DNA from: Azoarcus sp.
GTDB lineage: Bacteria; Pseudomonadota; Gammaproteobacteria; Burkholderiales; Rhodocyclaceae
Assembly: GCA_030604735.1 (NCBI GenBank)
Contig: JAUVVG010000014.1
Span: forward strand, 24,084-88,083
Direction: 5' to 3'
Length of the DNA: 64,000 nt
A program made the translations under genes and the position numbers. This document shows positions 8,755 through 17,844 of the stretch, piece by piece. Under the pieces are notes generated by a model, which was not told the DNA's origin, ran no database searches, and saw nothing but the letters and a program-made list of their open reading frames with translations. Within the stretch, counting starts at the first letter, position 1; each line of letters opens with the position of its first letter.

Positions 8755-9534
8755 GTGCTCGAAATGAACCCTGCCCAGTATCATCATGCCGCGAACAATC
8801 GGACAACGCCGCCCCCCGACGCATCATTCTTCGACGCAACCATCTTCAGCCACATCACAGCGTTGCCTCACCCACACGCCCCGTCTTTCTCGCGCTTGAA
8901 ACTCGAGATCGCCAACGACAAACCTTGGTTGCAGGAATCAGTGGCGGCACTCGTGCAGAGAATGTATTCGTCCCGCGGCCTGCACGGGACCAACGAACCG
9001 CAACACACCCCGGGTCACAACGTCACGCTCGCGGCCAGCGCTGACGAAGGCGTGCTCGGAACGCTCAGCATACGTGTCGACGGGGAACATGGCCTGCTGG
9101 CCGACGAGTTGTATCGCAGCCAGATCGATGCGATCCGCAAGGCCGGCGGATTGATATGCGAGGCCACTCGCCTTGCGCTGGACGCGCGATCCAGCCCGAG
9201 ATCCGGTTCCAGCGGGTTGCTGGCCATGCTGTTCAACGCGGCCTTTGTCATCGCGCGCAGCGTGCACCGCTGCACCGACCTACTGATCGAGTGCCATCCG
9301 CGACACGCGAACTACTACCGACGCATGATCGGCTGCGAGCAAATCGGTGCGCTGGCGACCTGTCCGCGCGTGGGCGCTCCGGCGGTACTACTGCACCTTT
9401 CGCTGGCGCATGTCGAGACCCAGATCATCCGCCGTCACAGCGGCGCTGCATGCACCGACAAAAACCTCTATCGTCATAGCCTCCACCCCCAGGCGCAACG
9501 GGCTCTGCAAAATGTCTTGCTGACGCAGCATTGA
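8755..9534 (+). CDS. FeeM-like long-chain N-acyl amino acid synthase
   Basis: The 259-residue protein resembles the catalytic core of FeeM-type N-acyl amino acid synthases, GNAT-fold enzymes related to acyl-homoserine-lactone synthases that join an acyl-ACP acyl chain to an amino acid amine. Supporting pieces are the QRMYSSRGL segment (about residue 68), a VLGTLSIRVDGEHGL strand, an ADELYRSQIDAIRKAGG helix, and ICEATRLALD with the E-x-T-R-L-A pattern shared with AHL synthases (E136, R139). GTG 8755 is preferred because GGAG lies six bases upstream; ATG 8764 is an alternative. It is followed by a LolA-like carrier. The acceptor amino acid is unknown. Confidence 0.8.
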   Translation: MLEMNPAQYHHAANNRTTPPPDASFFDATIFSHITALPHPHAPSFSRLKLEIANDKPWLQESVAALVQRMYSSRGLHGTNEPQHTPGHNVTLAASADEGVLGTLSIRVDGEHGLLADELYRSQIDAIRKAGGLICEATRLALDARSSPRSGSSGLLAMLFNAAFVIARSVHRCTDLLIECHPRHANYYRRMIGCEQIGALATCPRVGAPAVLLHLSLAHVETQIIRRHSGAACTDKNLYRHSLHPQAQRALQNVLLTQH

Positions 9535-9611
9535 ACCGGGTCTGCTCTGCGCATACAGTTGACACCCTGCACCCGCTGTGCGGCACCTTGTCACAAGGAG
9601 GCGAACACATC

Positions 9612-10391
9612 ATGACCCGACATTCGCAAACACGCAGAACCGTACTCGCGACACTCGCGGCCGGCCTGGTCGCGCCGCAATTGCTGATCTCGCGATCGAC
9701 GCTCGCCGCGTCAAGCGACGACCTTGCCCGCCAGCTCGTCGAACGAGCCGACGCGGTGCGCTTTCCGCGCGAGAGCTTCCAGACCGACATCACCGTCACC
9801 AATTACAGCGGCGGCGTCGCCGGCGACGTACGCAAGTACCGGGTGCTGTCGCGTGGCAACGAGAACACCATCGTACTGACCATGGAGCCTGCCTCGGAGC
9901 GCGGCCAGGCCCTGCTGATGCGCGGGCGGGATCTGTGGGTGTTCATGCCGACCGTCTCGCAACCGGTACGCCTGTCGCTCGCCCAACGACTCACCGGCCA
10001 AGTCGCCAATGGAGACCTTGCGCGCGCCAACTTCGCCGGCGACTACGTCCCCACGCTGATCGGGACCGAGGTGATAGCCGGTCGTAACGCGCATGTTCTC
10101 GACCTGACCGCGGACGGTCGCGGCGTGACCTACGCCAAGGTGAAGTACTGGGTCGCCGAAGAGGATCATCAACCGATCAAAGCCGAGTTCTATGCCTTGT
10201 CGGGGCGCTTGCTCAAAACCACCCGCTACGAAGACTACCGCGAGCTGGCCGACCAGATCCGCCCGACCCGGCTGGTCATGGAGGATGCGCTGAAGGCGGG
10301 TGAAATGTCGGTGATGATCTACGAAACCATGGCGTTGCGGGATCTGCCGGAGCGGATGTTCACCCGCGAGTACCTGCGACGCCTTCAATAG
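9612..10391 (+). CDS. LolA-like periplasmic (outer-membrane lipoprotein-sorting family) carrier
   Basis: The 259-residue protein starts with a twin-arginine-like signal (TRRTVLATLAAGL) and an AGGAGG site about ten bases before the ATG. The mature part matches the family annotated as outer-membrane lipoprotein-sorting protein: a half-barrel with repeated strand pairs such as VLSRGNENTIVLTMEPASER, LLMRGRDLWVFMPTVSQPVR and a KYWVAEEDHQPIKAEFYAL strand. LolA folds shield acyl chains while crossing the periplasm. It is not the housekeeping lolA, which lies at 52625-53320. Together with the LolD-like ATPase and FtsX permeases it suggests a dedicated lipid carrier for this locus. Confidence 0.8.
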   Translation: MTRHSQTRRTVLATLAAGLVAPQLLISRSTLAASSDDLARQLVERADAVRFPRESFQTDITVTNYSGGVAGDVRKYRVLSRGNENTIVLTMEPASERGQALLMRGRDLWVFMPTVSQPVRLSLAQRLTGQVANGDLARANFAGDYVPTLIGTEVIAGRNAHVLDLTADGRGVTYAKVKYWVAEEDHQPIKAEFYALSGRLLKTTRYEDYRELADQIRPTRLVMEDALKAGEMSVMIYETMALRDLPERMFTREYLRRLQ

Positions 10392-10497
10392 TTCAGCCGC
10401 CAACTTACAGGCGAAGACCGGCATCGTCGCAGTCTAAGCCGCAATCGGATACATTACCGATTATGTATTGGACATTCGGGGAGGTCTTCGCTCAGCC

Positions 10498-11592
10498 ATG
10501 AAGAAATGCAAAGCCTGCCTGTTACCCGAATCGGTACCGGAAGCGGACATCGATGGAGACGGAATCTGTGCGTTCTGTCGCAATGCCCATACGGGTAATT
10601 CTTCGGTAGGACCACGTTCCGGAGATCGCGACGATCTCGAAAGTACGCTCACTTCGGCGAAGCGCACCCCCGGCACCGAATATGACTGCCTGGTGCCTTT
10701 CAGTGGCGGCAAGGATAGCCTCTATCTACTCTACCGTCTCAAGGTTGACTATGGTCTGCGGGTCCTGGCCTACACCTGCAACATCGATCTTCCGCAAGCG
10801 GCCTGGAGCAATATTCGAACCGCCCTGTCCGTGCTCGACATCGATCATCTCGTGTATGCGCCGGCCCCGGCTTTCCTCGCCAAGCTGTTTGCCTACCTGC
10901 TGCGCAATCAGGAAGCACGAGGCGCGGTTTATACCGTCTCCTATGTTTACGCTCCTTTGTTCGAAGGGTCTGCGATTCAACTGGCGATCGAGAAGAAGAT
11001 CCCATTGATTCTGGCGGGCTACTCCCCTGGACAACCCGAACCGGAACGGATGCGCTACGAGTTCGCGCCTGAGTTGATACGGTCGGAAGACTGGACGCCC
11101 CCCCACCTCAAGGAGTGCGGTCACTTTACCGAGGACGAACTGCGCCACTTCTTCAATCCGGCACGCCTCCCGGCCGAAACCGTTTTTCCGCGCTATCTCG
11201 CTCCGTTTCATGCCTGGGACTACGATCAGGCCAAGGTCATCGAAGCGGTCACCCGACTCGGGCTGGTCAAACGCAAGTCACACGCGAGCCCGATCGTCAG
11301 CAATTACCCCATCAATTGGCTGATGATGTACTCGGATCTGCGCCACTTCGGTTTCAATCCGTACACGCCCGAATTTTCCGCCCTGATCCGCGAAGGCAAG
11401 GCGAGTTTGACCTACTGGCGCATCATGGCCCCAGTGGTCGACTTCATGATCCGCAACAAGGTCTTTCTGGGGAGGGAAGTCACCCGCAGCATGCGGTGGC
11501 TTGGCCTGCGCGATGACGAACTCGCGATCAGGCTGCCGAAAGGTGCCTACGACCCCCCGCTCCTGACTCGGCTTTCCTCAAGCACGACATGA
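10498..11592 (+). CDS. PP-loop ATPase related to N-acetyl sugar amidotransferases
   Basis: This 364-residue cytoplasmic protein has an N-terminal CxxC pair set (CKAC near residue 3 and CAFC near residue 26, a probable zinc site) and a PP-loop SGGKDS near residue 72 that binds and pyrophosphorolyses ATP. This layout is that of WbpG/PseA-type N-acetyl sugar amidotransferases, which adenylate a carbonyl and add ammonia; family members also act in other nucleophile transfers. The substrate here is unclear: it could be a sugar or the acyl-amino acid. GGGGAGG lies 13 bases before the ATG. Its stop overlaps the start of the next gene (ATGA at 11589-11592), implying translational coupling. Confidence 0.75.
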   Translation: MKKCKACLLPESVPEADIDGDGICAFCRNAHTGNSSVGPRSGDRDDLESTLTSAKRTPGTEYDCLVPFSGGKDSLYLLYRLKVDYGLRVLAYTCNIDLPQAAWSNIRTALSVLDIDHLVYAPAPAFLAKLFAYLLRNQEARGAVYTVSYVYAPLFEGSAIQLAIEKKIPLILAGYSPGQPEPERMRYEFAPELIRSEDWTPPHLKECGHFTEDELRHFFNPARLPAETVFPRYLAPFHAWDYDQAKVIEAVTRLGLVKRKSHASPIVSNYPINWLMMYSDLRHFGFNPYTPEFSALIREGKASLTYWRIMAPVVDFMIRNKVFLGREVTRSMRWLGLRDDELAIRLPKGAYDPPLLTRLSSSTT

Positions 11593-13382
11593 CGGTGCAG
11601 GACACACTCACGGCGAGCCTTGTTGCCCGCGCGAACCAGACACCCGACCAGCCTGCCCACTGGACTCGGAACGACGTAACGGGCGAATGGGAACCGATCA
11701 AATGGTCTGACGTACTGACGCAGGTTCACGGCCTCGCTGCACAGGTCGTGGCGTTGGGCTTGCAACCGGGAGACCGGGTAGTGCTCGCGATGCCCACGTC
11801 GGTACCCTGGGAATACTGCCATCAGGCCATACTTGCCGCAGGCGGTATCGTGGTCGGCATCGACAGCCATGACACCGACCACAACATTCGCCACCTGCTC
11901 GAACTCACTCGTCCCAATGCGGTGGTGCTGAGTTCAAACGCACTATGGATACGCCTGTCAGGGTTGCTGCCGAGCAAGCCCGGTGTCGTCATCATTGACG
12001 AATCATCGAACGACCGCGACGTTCTGTCCTTGACCGAGTTGCTGAGCTGCCCACCCAATGGCAAGCCATTGCCCGACGTTCGGCCGGACCATTGTGCCAC
12101 GATCATCTTCACCTCGGGGAGCACCGGGCTGCCCAAGGGAATCGCCTATACACACGGGCAACTCTGCCAGGTCGCCAACGCAATTCTGGAGCGATTTCCG
12201 ACCATTGACGACCACGCCCGCCTTGTCTGCTGGCTACCGCTTTCCAACCTGTTTCAACGCGTCATCAATCTGTGCGGCATGATCAGGGGCGCGCAGTCTT
12301 ATTTCGTGGACGACCCTGCCCGCATTATCGAACGTTTGCCCGAAATCCAGCCCAGCCTCTTCATCGGCGTGCCGCGGTTTTACGAGAAGCTGCATGCTGG
12401 CATCTGCACCAGGCTTGCCACGGGCAACGGGTTATCCAGACACCTCGCGCAACTGGCCTGGCGGATCGGCTGCGAACACGCATCCCGACAGCGCGCAGGC
12501 AGGCCACGAGGCTGGTTGCTCGCGCGAGCCCATGCGCTCGCCGACCACGTGGTTCTGAGCCGGGTCAGAGCGCTGATGGGGCCAAACCTTCAGTTCATGG
12601 TGAGCGGATCTGCGCCCATGCCCACCTGGCTTCTCGAGCGATTCCACGGACTCGGATGGCTTGTTCTCGAGGCCTACGGTGCAAGTGAGAATGCCCTGCC
12701 GATTGCGCTCAATACCCTGGAGGCCCATCGCTTTGGCAGTGTCGGGAAACCGTTCCGGCAGCAGGAGTTGAAGCTGGCGGAAGACGGAGAGGTGCTTGTT
12801 CGCGGACCCGCTGTATTCACCGGCTACTTTGGAAGCAACGACACCGAGTCCCCGCTGGACACCGATGGATTCCTGCACACTGGCGACCTCGGAAAGCTGG
12901 ACGACGAAGGCTTTCTCTGGCTGACCGGGCGTAAATCCGAGATCTTCAAGACATCCACAGGAAGACGCATCGCACCGGCACCTGTCGAAGCCTTGCTGAA
13001 GCAAATTCCCCATGTAGAACATGCTGTCCTTTTCGGACAAGACCGCCCCTTCGTCACCGCCCTCCTCGCCCTCGACGGATCAGGGCTTCCCGAAACCGAC
13101 CTCGATGACGACCGGCTCACAGCAGAAGCACTCGGACGCATCGGCGAAAAGGCTTCCAGTCTGAGCGCTCAGCTCAGCGAGCATCAGCGTCCAGCCGCGG
13201 TCCTCGTAACCCGACAGATGTTCTCGATCGAAGGCGGCGAACTCACTGCCAACCTCAAGTTGAGGCGCAATGCGATCGCCGAACGCTATCATGAACATGT
13301 CGACGCGCTTTACACCACCCTTGCCACAGCCAAGGCAGGTGAAGCTTCCTCAACCGCCTGCAAAGTGATCGAGGTCCCATGA
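11589..13382 (+). CDS. AMP-binding acyl-CoA/acyl-AMP ligase
   Basis: The 597-residue enzyme belongs to the adenylate-forming superfamily, long-chain acyl-CoA synthetase branch. It shows the P-loop FTSGSTGLPKG (near residue 178), an A5-like YGASENALP, the A7-A8 region DGFLHTGDLGKLDDEGFLWLTGRKSEIFKTSTGRR split over about residues 420-460, and a long-chain-type C-terminal domain. It would activate a carboxylic acid as an acyl-AMP and then a thioester. Its start overlaps the PP-loop gene and its stop overlaps the reductase gene, both as ATGA, so the three are probably made in fixed ratio. A plausible substrate is the N-acyl amino acid made by the FeeM-like enzyme. Confidence 0.85.
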   Translation: MTVQDTLTASLVARANQTPDQPAHWTRNDVTGEWEPIKWSDVLTQVHGLAAQVVALGLQPGDRVVLAMPTSVPWEYCHQAILAAGGIVVGIDSHDTDHNIRHLLELTRPNAVVLSSNALWIRLSGLLPSKPGVVIIDESSNDRDVLSLTELLSCPPNGKPLPDVRPDHCATIIFTSGSTGLPKGIAYTHGQLCQVANAILERFPTIDDHARLVCWLPLSNLFQRVINLCGMIRGAQSYFVDDPARIIERLPEIQPSLFIGVPRFYEKLHAGICTRLATGNGLSRHLAQLAWRIGCEHASRQRAGRPRGWLLARAHALADHVVLSRVRALMGPNLQFMVSGSAPMPTWLLERFHGLGWLVLEAYGASENALPIALNTLEAHRFGSVGKPFRQQELKLAEDGEVLVRGPAVFTGYFGSNDTESPLDTDGFLHTGDLGKLDDEGFLWLTGRKSEIFKTSTGRRIAPAPVEALLKQIPHVEHAVLFGQDRPFVTALLALDGSGLPETDLDDDRLTAEALGRIGEKASSLSAQLSEHQRPAAVLVTRQMFSIEGGELTANLKLRRNAIAERYHEHVDALYTTLATAKAGEASSTACKVIEVP

Positions 13383-14512
13383 GTCACTATTTCCTGACCG
13401 GCGCCACCGGTGCCGTCGGCAGCGCCATCGTGCCGCTGCTGCTCGAGGATCCAGAATGCCAGGTCAGCCTGCTGATTCGCGCCGAATCCGACGTCGCGCT
13501 GGCCAAGAGGCTGGAAGATTTGTTCGCGTTCTGGGGCTGGGACCAGGCAGACCCAAAACGCTCGCATGTTCTTCCCCTTCGCGGCGATGCAGCAGAACCG
13601 CAGTTCGGACTTGCATCACAGGACTACGAGGCACTCGTCTCCCGCACCACCCACATCATCCATTGTGCTGCCAGCGTCAGGATGAACTACCCACTGGAAG
13701 AAGCGAGACGCTCAGCGGTCGGGTCGGCGGAGCAGATTCTCGCCTTGGGTCGGCGCATCGCCGAACAAGGGAGTCTTCAGAAAATCGAGTTTGTGAGTAC
13801 GGTCGGCATCGCCGGAAAACGCCAAGGCATCCTGCCCGAGACCTGGATCACCGAGCCACGCGAGTTCCACAACACCTACGAACAGTCGAAAGCCGAAGCC
13901 GAGATGTTGGTCAAGGCCGCCATCGAGGAGGAAGGCCTCCCGATCACGGTTCATCGCCCCAGCATGGTCATCGGCGATTCACGCACCGGAAAGATCATTC
14001 ATTTCCAGATTTTCTACTTCATCTGTGAATTTCTGTCGGGGCGTAAGACCTTTGGTCTTTATCCGGATTTTGGGGATGTGAGGCTAGATATCATCCCGGT
14101 TGACCATGTCGCACGTGCGATAGCAGAGTCTAGCTGCGACCCAAACACCGCAGGACGGATCTTCAACCTCTGCGCAGGCCCGGATCTAGCGCCCCGACTA
14201 CGTGACCTAATGATCAAGGTACAGAACGTATTCAGGGCACACGGCATCGCACTACCACGAAGAATTCGGCTTCCCCACAGAGTGTTTGCTCTTCTACCCA
14301 GCCTCGCAAGCAGGTTCACTTCCCGGAGCAGGCGAAAGGCGCTGGCCACCCTTCCGCTATATCTAGACTATCTGGCCGATCAGCAGGGTTTTGGGAACGA
14401 TCTATTTGTGAAATGGCGTAATGAAACTGGCCACTTGCAGCCACAACCGGCACATTACCTCGATGCGATTCTATCCGCCTACTTAGGCGGTTCTCAACAC
14501 ATGAGAGACTGA
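13379..14512 (+). CDS. Thioester-reductase-like extended SDR oxidoreductase
   Basis: This 377-residue protein has an N-terminal Rossmann motif TGATGAVG (residues 8-15), the SDR catalytic YEQSK (Tyr-x3-Lys, near residue 165), and the extended substrate half seen in male-sterility/thioester-reductase families (RPSMVIGDSRTGK, VDHVARAI). Relatives reduce acyl-CoA or carrier-bound thioesters to aldehydes or alcohols with NAD(P)H. The ligase gene just upstream overlaps it by four bases, and a ligase plus reductase pair is the arrangement of carboxylic acid reduction. The C-terminal 100 residues are basic and less conserved. The actual substrate is unknown. Confidence 0.8.
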   Translation: MSHYFLTGATGAVGSAIVPLLLEDPECQVSLLIRAESDVALAKRLEDLFAFWGWDQADPKRSHVLPLRGDAAEPQFGLASQDYEALVSRTTHIIHCAASVRMNYPLEEARRSAVGSAEQILALGRRIAEQGSLQKIEFVSTVGIAGKRQGILPETWITEPREFHNTYEQSKAEAEMLVKAAIEEEGLPITVHRPSMVIGDSRTGKIIHFQIFYFICEFLSGRKTFGLYPDFGDVRLDIIPVDHVARAIAESSCDPNTAGRIFNLCAGPDLAPRLRDLMIKVQNVFRAHGIALPRRIRLPHRVFALLPSLASRFTSRSRRKALATLPLYLDYLADQQGFGNDLFVKWRNETGHLQPQPAHYLDAILSAYLGGSQHMRD

Positions 14513-14614
14513 TGCTCAATTGCCTCAACTGAAGCGTCGGATTTTTTTACACTCTGAGCTCAGAATCGACCACAAAAAACAATAAATAACTGTTATTAAA
14601 GTCTTTTTCAAGAC

Positions 14615-14630
14615 TGGCACGCTTAATGCG
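14615..14630 (+). promoter_or_regulatory. Sigma-54 (-24/-12) promoter of the PEP-CTERM gene
   Basis: TGGCACGCTTAATGCG has the invariant GG (14616-14617) and GC (14628-14629) exactly 12 bases apart and a perfect TGGCAC -24 block; the -12 block is ATGC where TTGC is typical. Transcription would start near 14641, giving a leader of about 55 bases before the GTG start. PrsK/PrsR, the sigma-54-dependent two-component pair of the PEP-CTERM system, is encoded at 43086-46527 and is the expected activator. Confidence 0.75.
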
Positions 14631-14695
14631 TAGTCAAAGGCGAGGTAGCTTCGCAGGTTGCGAACTCCCAAACGCCCCCTGAAAGGAGAACAAAC

Positions 14696-15550
14696 GTGAA
14701 ATCAAACATGAAAGTCTTAGTGGGTAGTATCGCTGCCGCTGGGATGCTTTTTACGGCAACCGCAGCGGTAGCCAACCCAGTCCTCACAGTCGAAACTGAT
14801 TTTGGTACGCAGATTATCGACCCGTTTTTGGGCATTGACTGGACCGACCAAGCCAGCGCTGTCGTTTCAAACCTGAATTTTGACAACAACCCGTTGAACC
14901 CTATCGTCACTGAGTATCTTGCCTCCGCGACTGCAATCAATGCGGCGCCATTTCTCACGGGTCTTGCCTCCACCGGCGTTGGGGCACCTGCTGGTTGGTG
15001 GGAGATCACTATCAAAGCTACCATCTTTGAAACGGCGGTTTGCAACGCCTTTTCAGGCATGATCTGTACGGACGTCGATTTCTTTGCCACCGGCGGGAGC
15101 TTCGAAATCTATTTCGACCGCGATGCGAATGCTGACAGGTCTGTTGGCTCAGGTTTCATTGATGGAATTCTCATCATGACCGGCCTCATTAACGCCGGTG
15201 CGGCGGGATCATTTGTTGGAGATGGAGTGAACGGTACTGGTGAGTTTAACTTCACGGGAATCGTTGACTGGATCGAGACTGACTCGACACTAGACGCTTA
15301 CTTTACTGGCGACTTGAACCAATCCAACGCAGTGGCAACCCTACAGCTCGGATCAGATACAACTGGTGGTTGGCAAGCGCCTACTGCATGGCTTGATTTT
15401 GGACGTGAAAACATTAATGGGTTACTAGCCCTTCAGGCAGATGGGAATCAGGGCTTCGGATATCAACAAGTTCCGGAACCGGGCACACTTGCCTTGCTTG
15501 GACTTGGTCTATTGGGTCTTGCAGGTCGGAAACTCAGCACAAAGCGGTGA
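14696..15550 (+). CDS. PEP-CTERM sorting domain-containing secreted protein
   Basis: The 284-residue protein has a signal peptide (about residues 1-27, hydrophobic core VGSIAAAGMLFTATAAVA) and ends with a PEP-CTERM signal: VPEPGT, a hydrophobic stretch, and a basic tail (GRKLSTKR). Such proteins are cut and anchored or released by an exosortase. The mature part is acidic, rich in Asn, Thr and Asp, with only two Cys (CNAFSGMIC), and is not a family I recognise. GTG 14696 is chosen for AGGAG seven bases upstream. It is preceded by a sigma-54 promoter and followed by a terminator, so it is a single-gene unit. Base composition is more AT-rich than the upstream operon. Confidence 0.88.
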   Translation: MKSNMKVLVGSIAAAGMLFTATAAVANPVLTVETDFGTQIIDPFLGIDWTDQASAVVSNLNFDNNPLNPIVTEYLASATAINAAPFLTGLASTGVGAPAGWWEITIKATIFETAVCNAFSGMICTDVDFFATGGSFEIYFDRDANADRSVGSGFIDGILIMTGLINAGAAGSFVGDGVNGTGEFNFTGIVDWIETDSTLDAYFTGDLNQSNAVATLQLGSDTTGGWQAPTAWLDFGRENINGLLALQADGNQGFGYQQVPEPGTLALLGLGLLGLAGRKLSTKR

Positions 15551-15576
15551 AGTTGGAACGAATTGTCTTGCTTTTG

Positions 15577-15605
15577 AACCGGCTCGGAAGGGCCGGTTTC
15601 ATTTT
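15577..15605 (+). terminator. Rho-independent terminator after the PEP-CTERM gene
   Basis: AACCGGC (15577-15583) pairs with GCCGGTT (15592-15598) around an eight-base loop and is followed by a T-rich tail (TCATTTT). It begins 26 bases after the PEP-CTERM stop codon. The glycosyltransferase gene converges on it from the right. Confidence 0.75.
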
Positions 15606-15624
15606 GGGGATCCGAACCGACAAG

Positions 15625-16836
15625 TCAGGGGATTTCCGCTACCAGTTGCGCAAACCTTTTCTGTGAACTCCAATGGACAAACGTCGCCGCCATTGATTCG
15701 GCGTTTGCGCGATACACTGGGTCATTCAGCAAGCGACGCACCACCCCCCCCAACCGATCAATCATGACTTGATCCGCGCGCAACGCGAGCCCAACTCTGG
15801 CTGCCTCGACGCAACGCATGTTCAGCATCTGATCCAGATTGGAGGGAATGCCCAGTACCGGCAAGCCCTGAGCTAACGCCTGATGAACGCTAGGACTGCC
15901 GCCGTTACAAATCATCAAAGCGGCAATCGTGCATATCGCATCACCCGGTAGGAAGTTGGCAACTACCAGATTGCCGTCCGTCTTCCACTTTGTAGTCGCC
16001 CCCCCGCTTGCAAGTACAACACTGCAGTCGATGGACAACAACGCTCCGATAATCGCATCGAGAAGCGCCGGGTCGCCTGAACTTCCGAGCGCCACATAGA
16101 CAATCGGCCGGTCGAGTGGTAGCGATTCGATCTCAGCGGGCAACGGAGAGGCAGGGGACCATATTACCGGACCGATATAGGTGTAACGCTCATTATCTTT
16201 ACTCGCACTGGTTGGGACTAGTTCGGGAACATCAGCAAAGAGCGTCCGGCCTGCCTCGGTGAATACATTACGAAGATCGAAACCCAGCGAGGACATACCG
16301 TACTTTTTGCGCAATCGGTGCATAGGAAAAGAGTGGACCGCAAAAACCAATGGACTCACCGCATTGAAGACGGTTTGCGCCAGCCTCGGCCCCAGCATGC
16401 GCGTAGTCCAGTGCACCGGAATGTCTAATCTTGCAGATGACAGGGGGCTCCAATAGGCATTTGAAATCGCCCAATAGCGCACCTTCTCAAGCCGAGCGCT
16501 GACCGCCAGCGACAATCGAAAATCTCCGATGACAAGATCAGGGCCATGCTCGCGGATCAGTCGCAGATCCTCCTCCACGTAGCGCTCCAACGTAGGAAAC
16601 GAAAAAACCGGTCGCCCCTTGTCAACCGCCTCCAGATAAGCACGGGTACCGATCGCGTACATATCAACAACCTTCAGACCGGCGTCCCGTGGAATCCAGC
16701 TATAGTCGGAGCCAGTCGCAAAAACCACGTCATATAACTGGGAATCAAGCGCACTTGCCAGCACAGTAGGTCGAGCGACATGGGCGAGCGTCGCTGGTTC
16801 GGCTAAGAATAGAATCCGCTTGCGCTGCTGCTTCAT
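15625..16836 (-). CDS. UGT/MGT-like glycosyltransferase (GT-B, family 1 type)
   Basis: The 403-residue enzyme has an N-terminal acceptor half (RKRILFLAEPATLAHVARP) and a C-terminal nucleotide-sugar half with IVYVALGSSGDP (about residue 245) and the donor signature region NGGSPSVHQALAQGLPVLG followed by SNLDQ. This is the MGT/UGT pattern of enzymes that glycosylate lipids, macrolides or sterol-like acceptors. No signal peptide or membrane segment is evident, so it should act at the cytoplasmic face. It is convergent with the PEP-CTERM gene and is followed upstream by a hexapeptide acyltransferase in the same direction. It may glycosylate the lipid made by the locus. Confidence 0.8.
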   Translation of the reverse strand: MKQQRKRILFLAEPATLAHVARPTVLASALDSQLYDVVFATGSDYSWIPRDAGLKVVDMYAIGTRAYLEAVDKGRPVFSFPTLERYVEEDLRLIREHGPDLVIGDFRLSLAVSARLEKVRYWAISNAYWSPLSSARLDIPVHWTTRMLGPRLAQTVFNAVSPLVFAVHSFPMHRLRKKYGMSSLGFDLRNVFTEAGRTLFADVPELVPTSASKDNERYTYIGPVIWSPASPLPAEIESLPLDRPIVYVALGSSGDPALLDAIIGALLSIDCSVVLASGGATTKWKTDGNLVVANFLPGDAICTIAALMICNGGSPSVHQALAQGLPVLGIPSNLDQMLNMRCVEAARVGLALRADQVMIDRLGGVVRRLLNDPVYRANAESMAATFVHWSSQKRFAQLVAEIP

Positions 16837-16927
16837 CGAACGTCACGCCGGACTGGAACTTGCCCTACAGCCAATTCGAACCAGGAAGACAAGGTTCGGT
16901 TGGAAATTTTGGTGGTAACCAAGTGCG

Positions 16928-17599
16928 TCATGATTTCAAGCGTTCACCGATCTTCCTTGCTGGCACCCCTCCCCATATTTCGTGAGCGCCAATACAGGTG
17001 TCCTTGGTGACCACAGCGCCGGAGGACACAAGTGCGCCATCACCTATGGTCACACCCGGCATGACGATTGCACACGCTCCGATAGTGACGTCGTCGCCAA
17101 TTCGAATGGGATATAACCCAAGGCGCTGCCCTTCAATCACATGCGCGTAAATTACTGCATCATGTCCGATCAGCGTATTGCTCCCAATCGTTGTAAGCGG
17201 TGGATCCATGATCAGCCCACCACTGTACGTGTTACTTCCCAATCTTGCGCCGAGCGCAAGATAGACGAGTCGCATCAATGGTGTCGGGATAAAATGCGTG
17301 CGCGTCAAAGGATAGAAGAGCATCACGTAGAACAGCGTATTAACCTGGGCGATGAACTCACCACGCGACCCTATATCAAGCTCACCGAGTTCAAACGGCA
17401 TCACTCGGAGAAACAACCGGTAGATCAAAAAGGCAAAGAGATAGAAAAAAACCACCGCGCCAAAGAACAGCACGAGTCCTCGAAAATCACCCAGCCGCAA
17501 GTCACCCATCAAGAACCAAGTCAATCCCAAACCACAGACGAGGGCCAGAGCACTAAGGAGACCAAAAAGAGAAGACTGTATGAGACTTATCTTTCGCAT
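16928..17599 (-). CDS. Membrane-anchored left-handed beta-helix (hexapeptide) acyltransferase
   Basis: The 223-residue protein begins with two transmembrane helices (about residues 8-30 and 38-62) and ends in a left-handed beta-helix of hexapeptide repeats (IGSNTLIGHDAVIYAHVIEG, IGDDVTIGACAIVMPGVTIG), the fold of O-acetyltransferases that use acetyl-CoA. The catalytic His is most likely in the IGHDAVIYAHVIEG stretch. The start at 17597-17599 is chosen for GGAG ten bases upstream; the frame extends to 17689 without support. It precedes the glycosyltransferase, separated by 91 bases, and probably modifies the same sugar or lipid. The acceptor is not known. Confidence 0.75.
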   Translation of the reverse strand: MRKISLIQSSLFGLLSALALVCGLGLTWFLMGDLRLGDFRGLVLFFGAVVFFYLFAFLIYRLFLRVMPFELGELDIGSRGEFIAQVNTLFYVMLFYPLTRTHFIPTPLMRLVYLALGARLGSNTYSGGLIMDPPLTTIGSNTLIGHDAVIYAHVIEGQRLGLYPIRIGDDVTIGACAIVMPGVTIGDGALVSSGAVVTKDTCIGAHEIWGGVPARKIGERLKS

Positions 17600-17844
17600 G
17601 TTCAAGCAACTCCGGCCGGATAGGTTAACGCCGGAACGCCCGGCTACAAAGCATTCAAAACACGAACGGTGAATGAGATGCCCATGCAAGAGACGTTACT
17701 CACTCGTTATCTTTCAAAGTTTAAACTACTTAAAAGCTGCTTCAGCTTTATTGCGTGTGCAGACCATCCGCAAACGCGAAATTTGTTTATGCTTGCAGTG
17801 TGCGTTCTAACGGACCAACCACCGTGCTCAACCCCTTGTGCTCT

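Noticed and set aside
8744..8757. GG-N10-GC spacing resembling a sigma-54 promoter at the FeeM-like start
   Set aside because: It coincides with the ribosome site and would start transcription after the start codon; the -24 and -12 blocks otherwise do not match.
17733..17749. Hairpin AAAGCTG-CTT-CAGCTTT as a terminator
   Set aside because: It is perfect but has no T run and lies in a divergent promoter region, so it may equally be an operator or chance.
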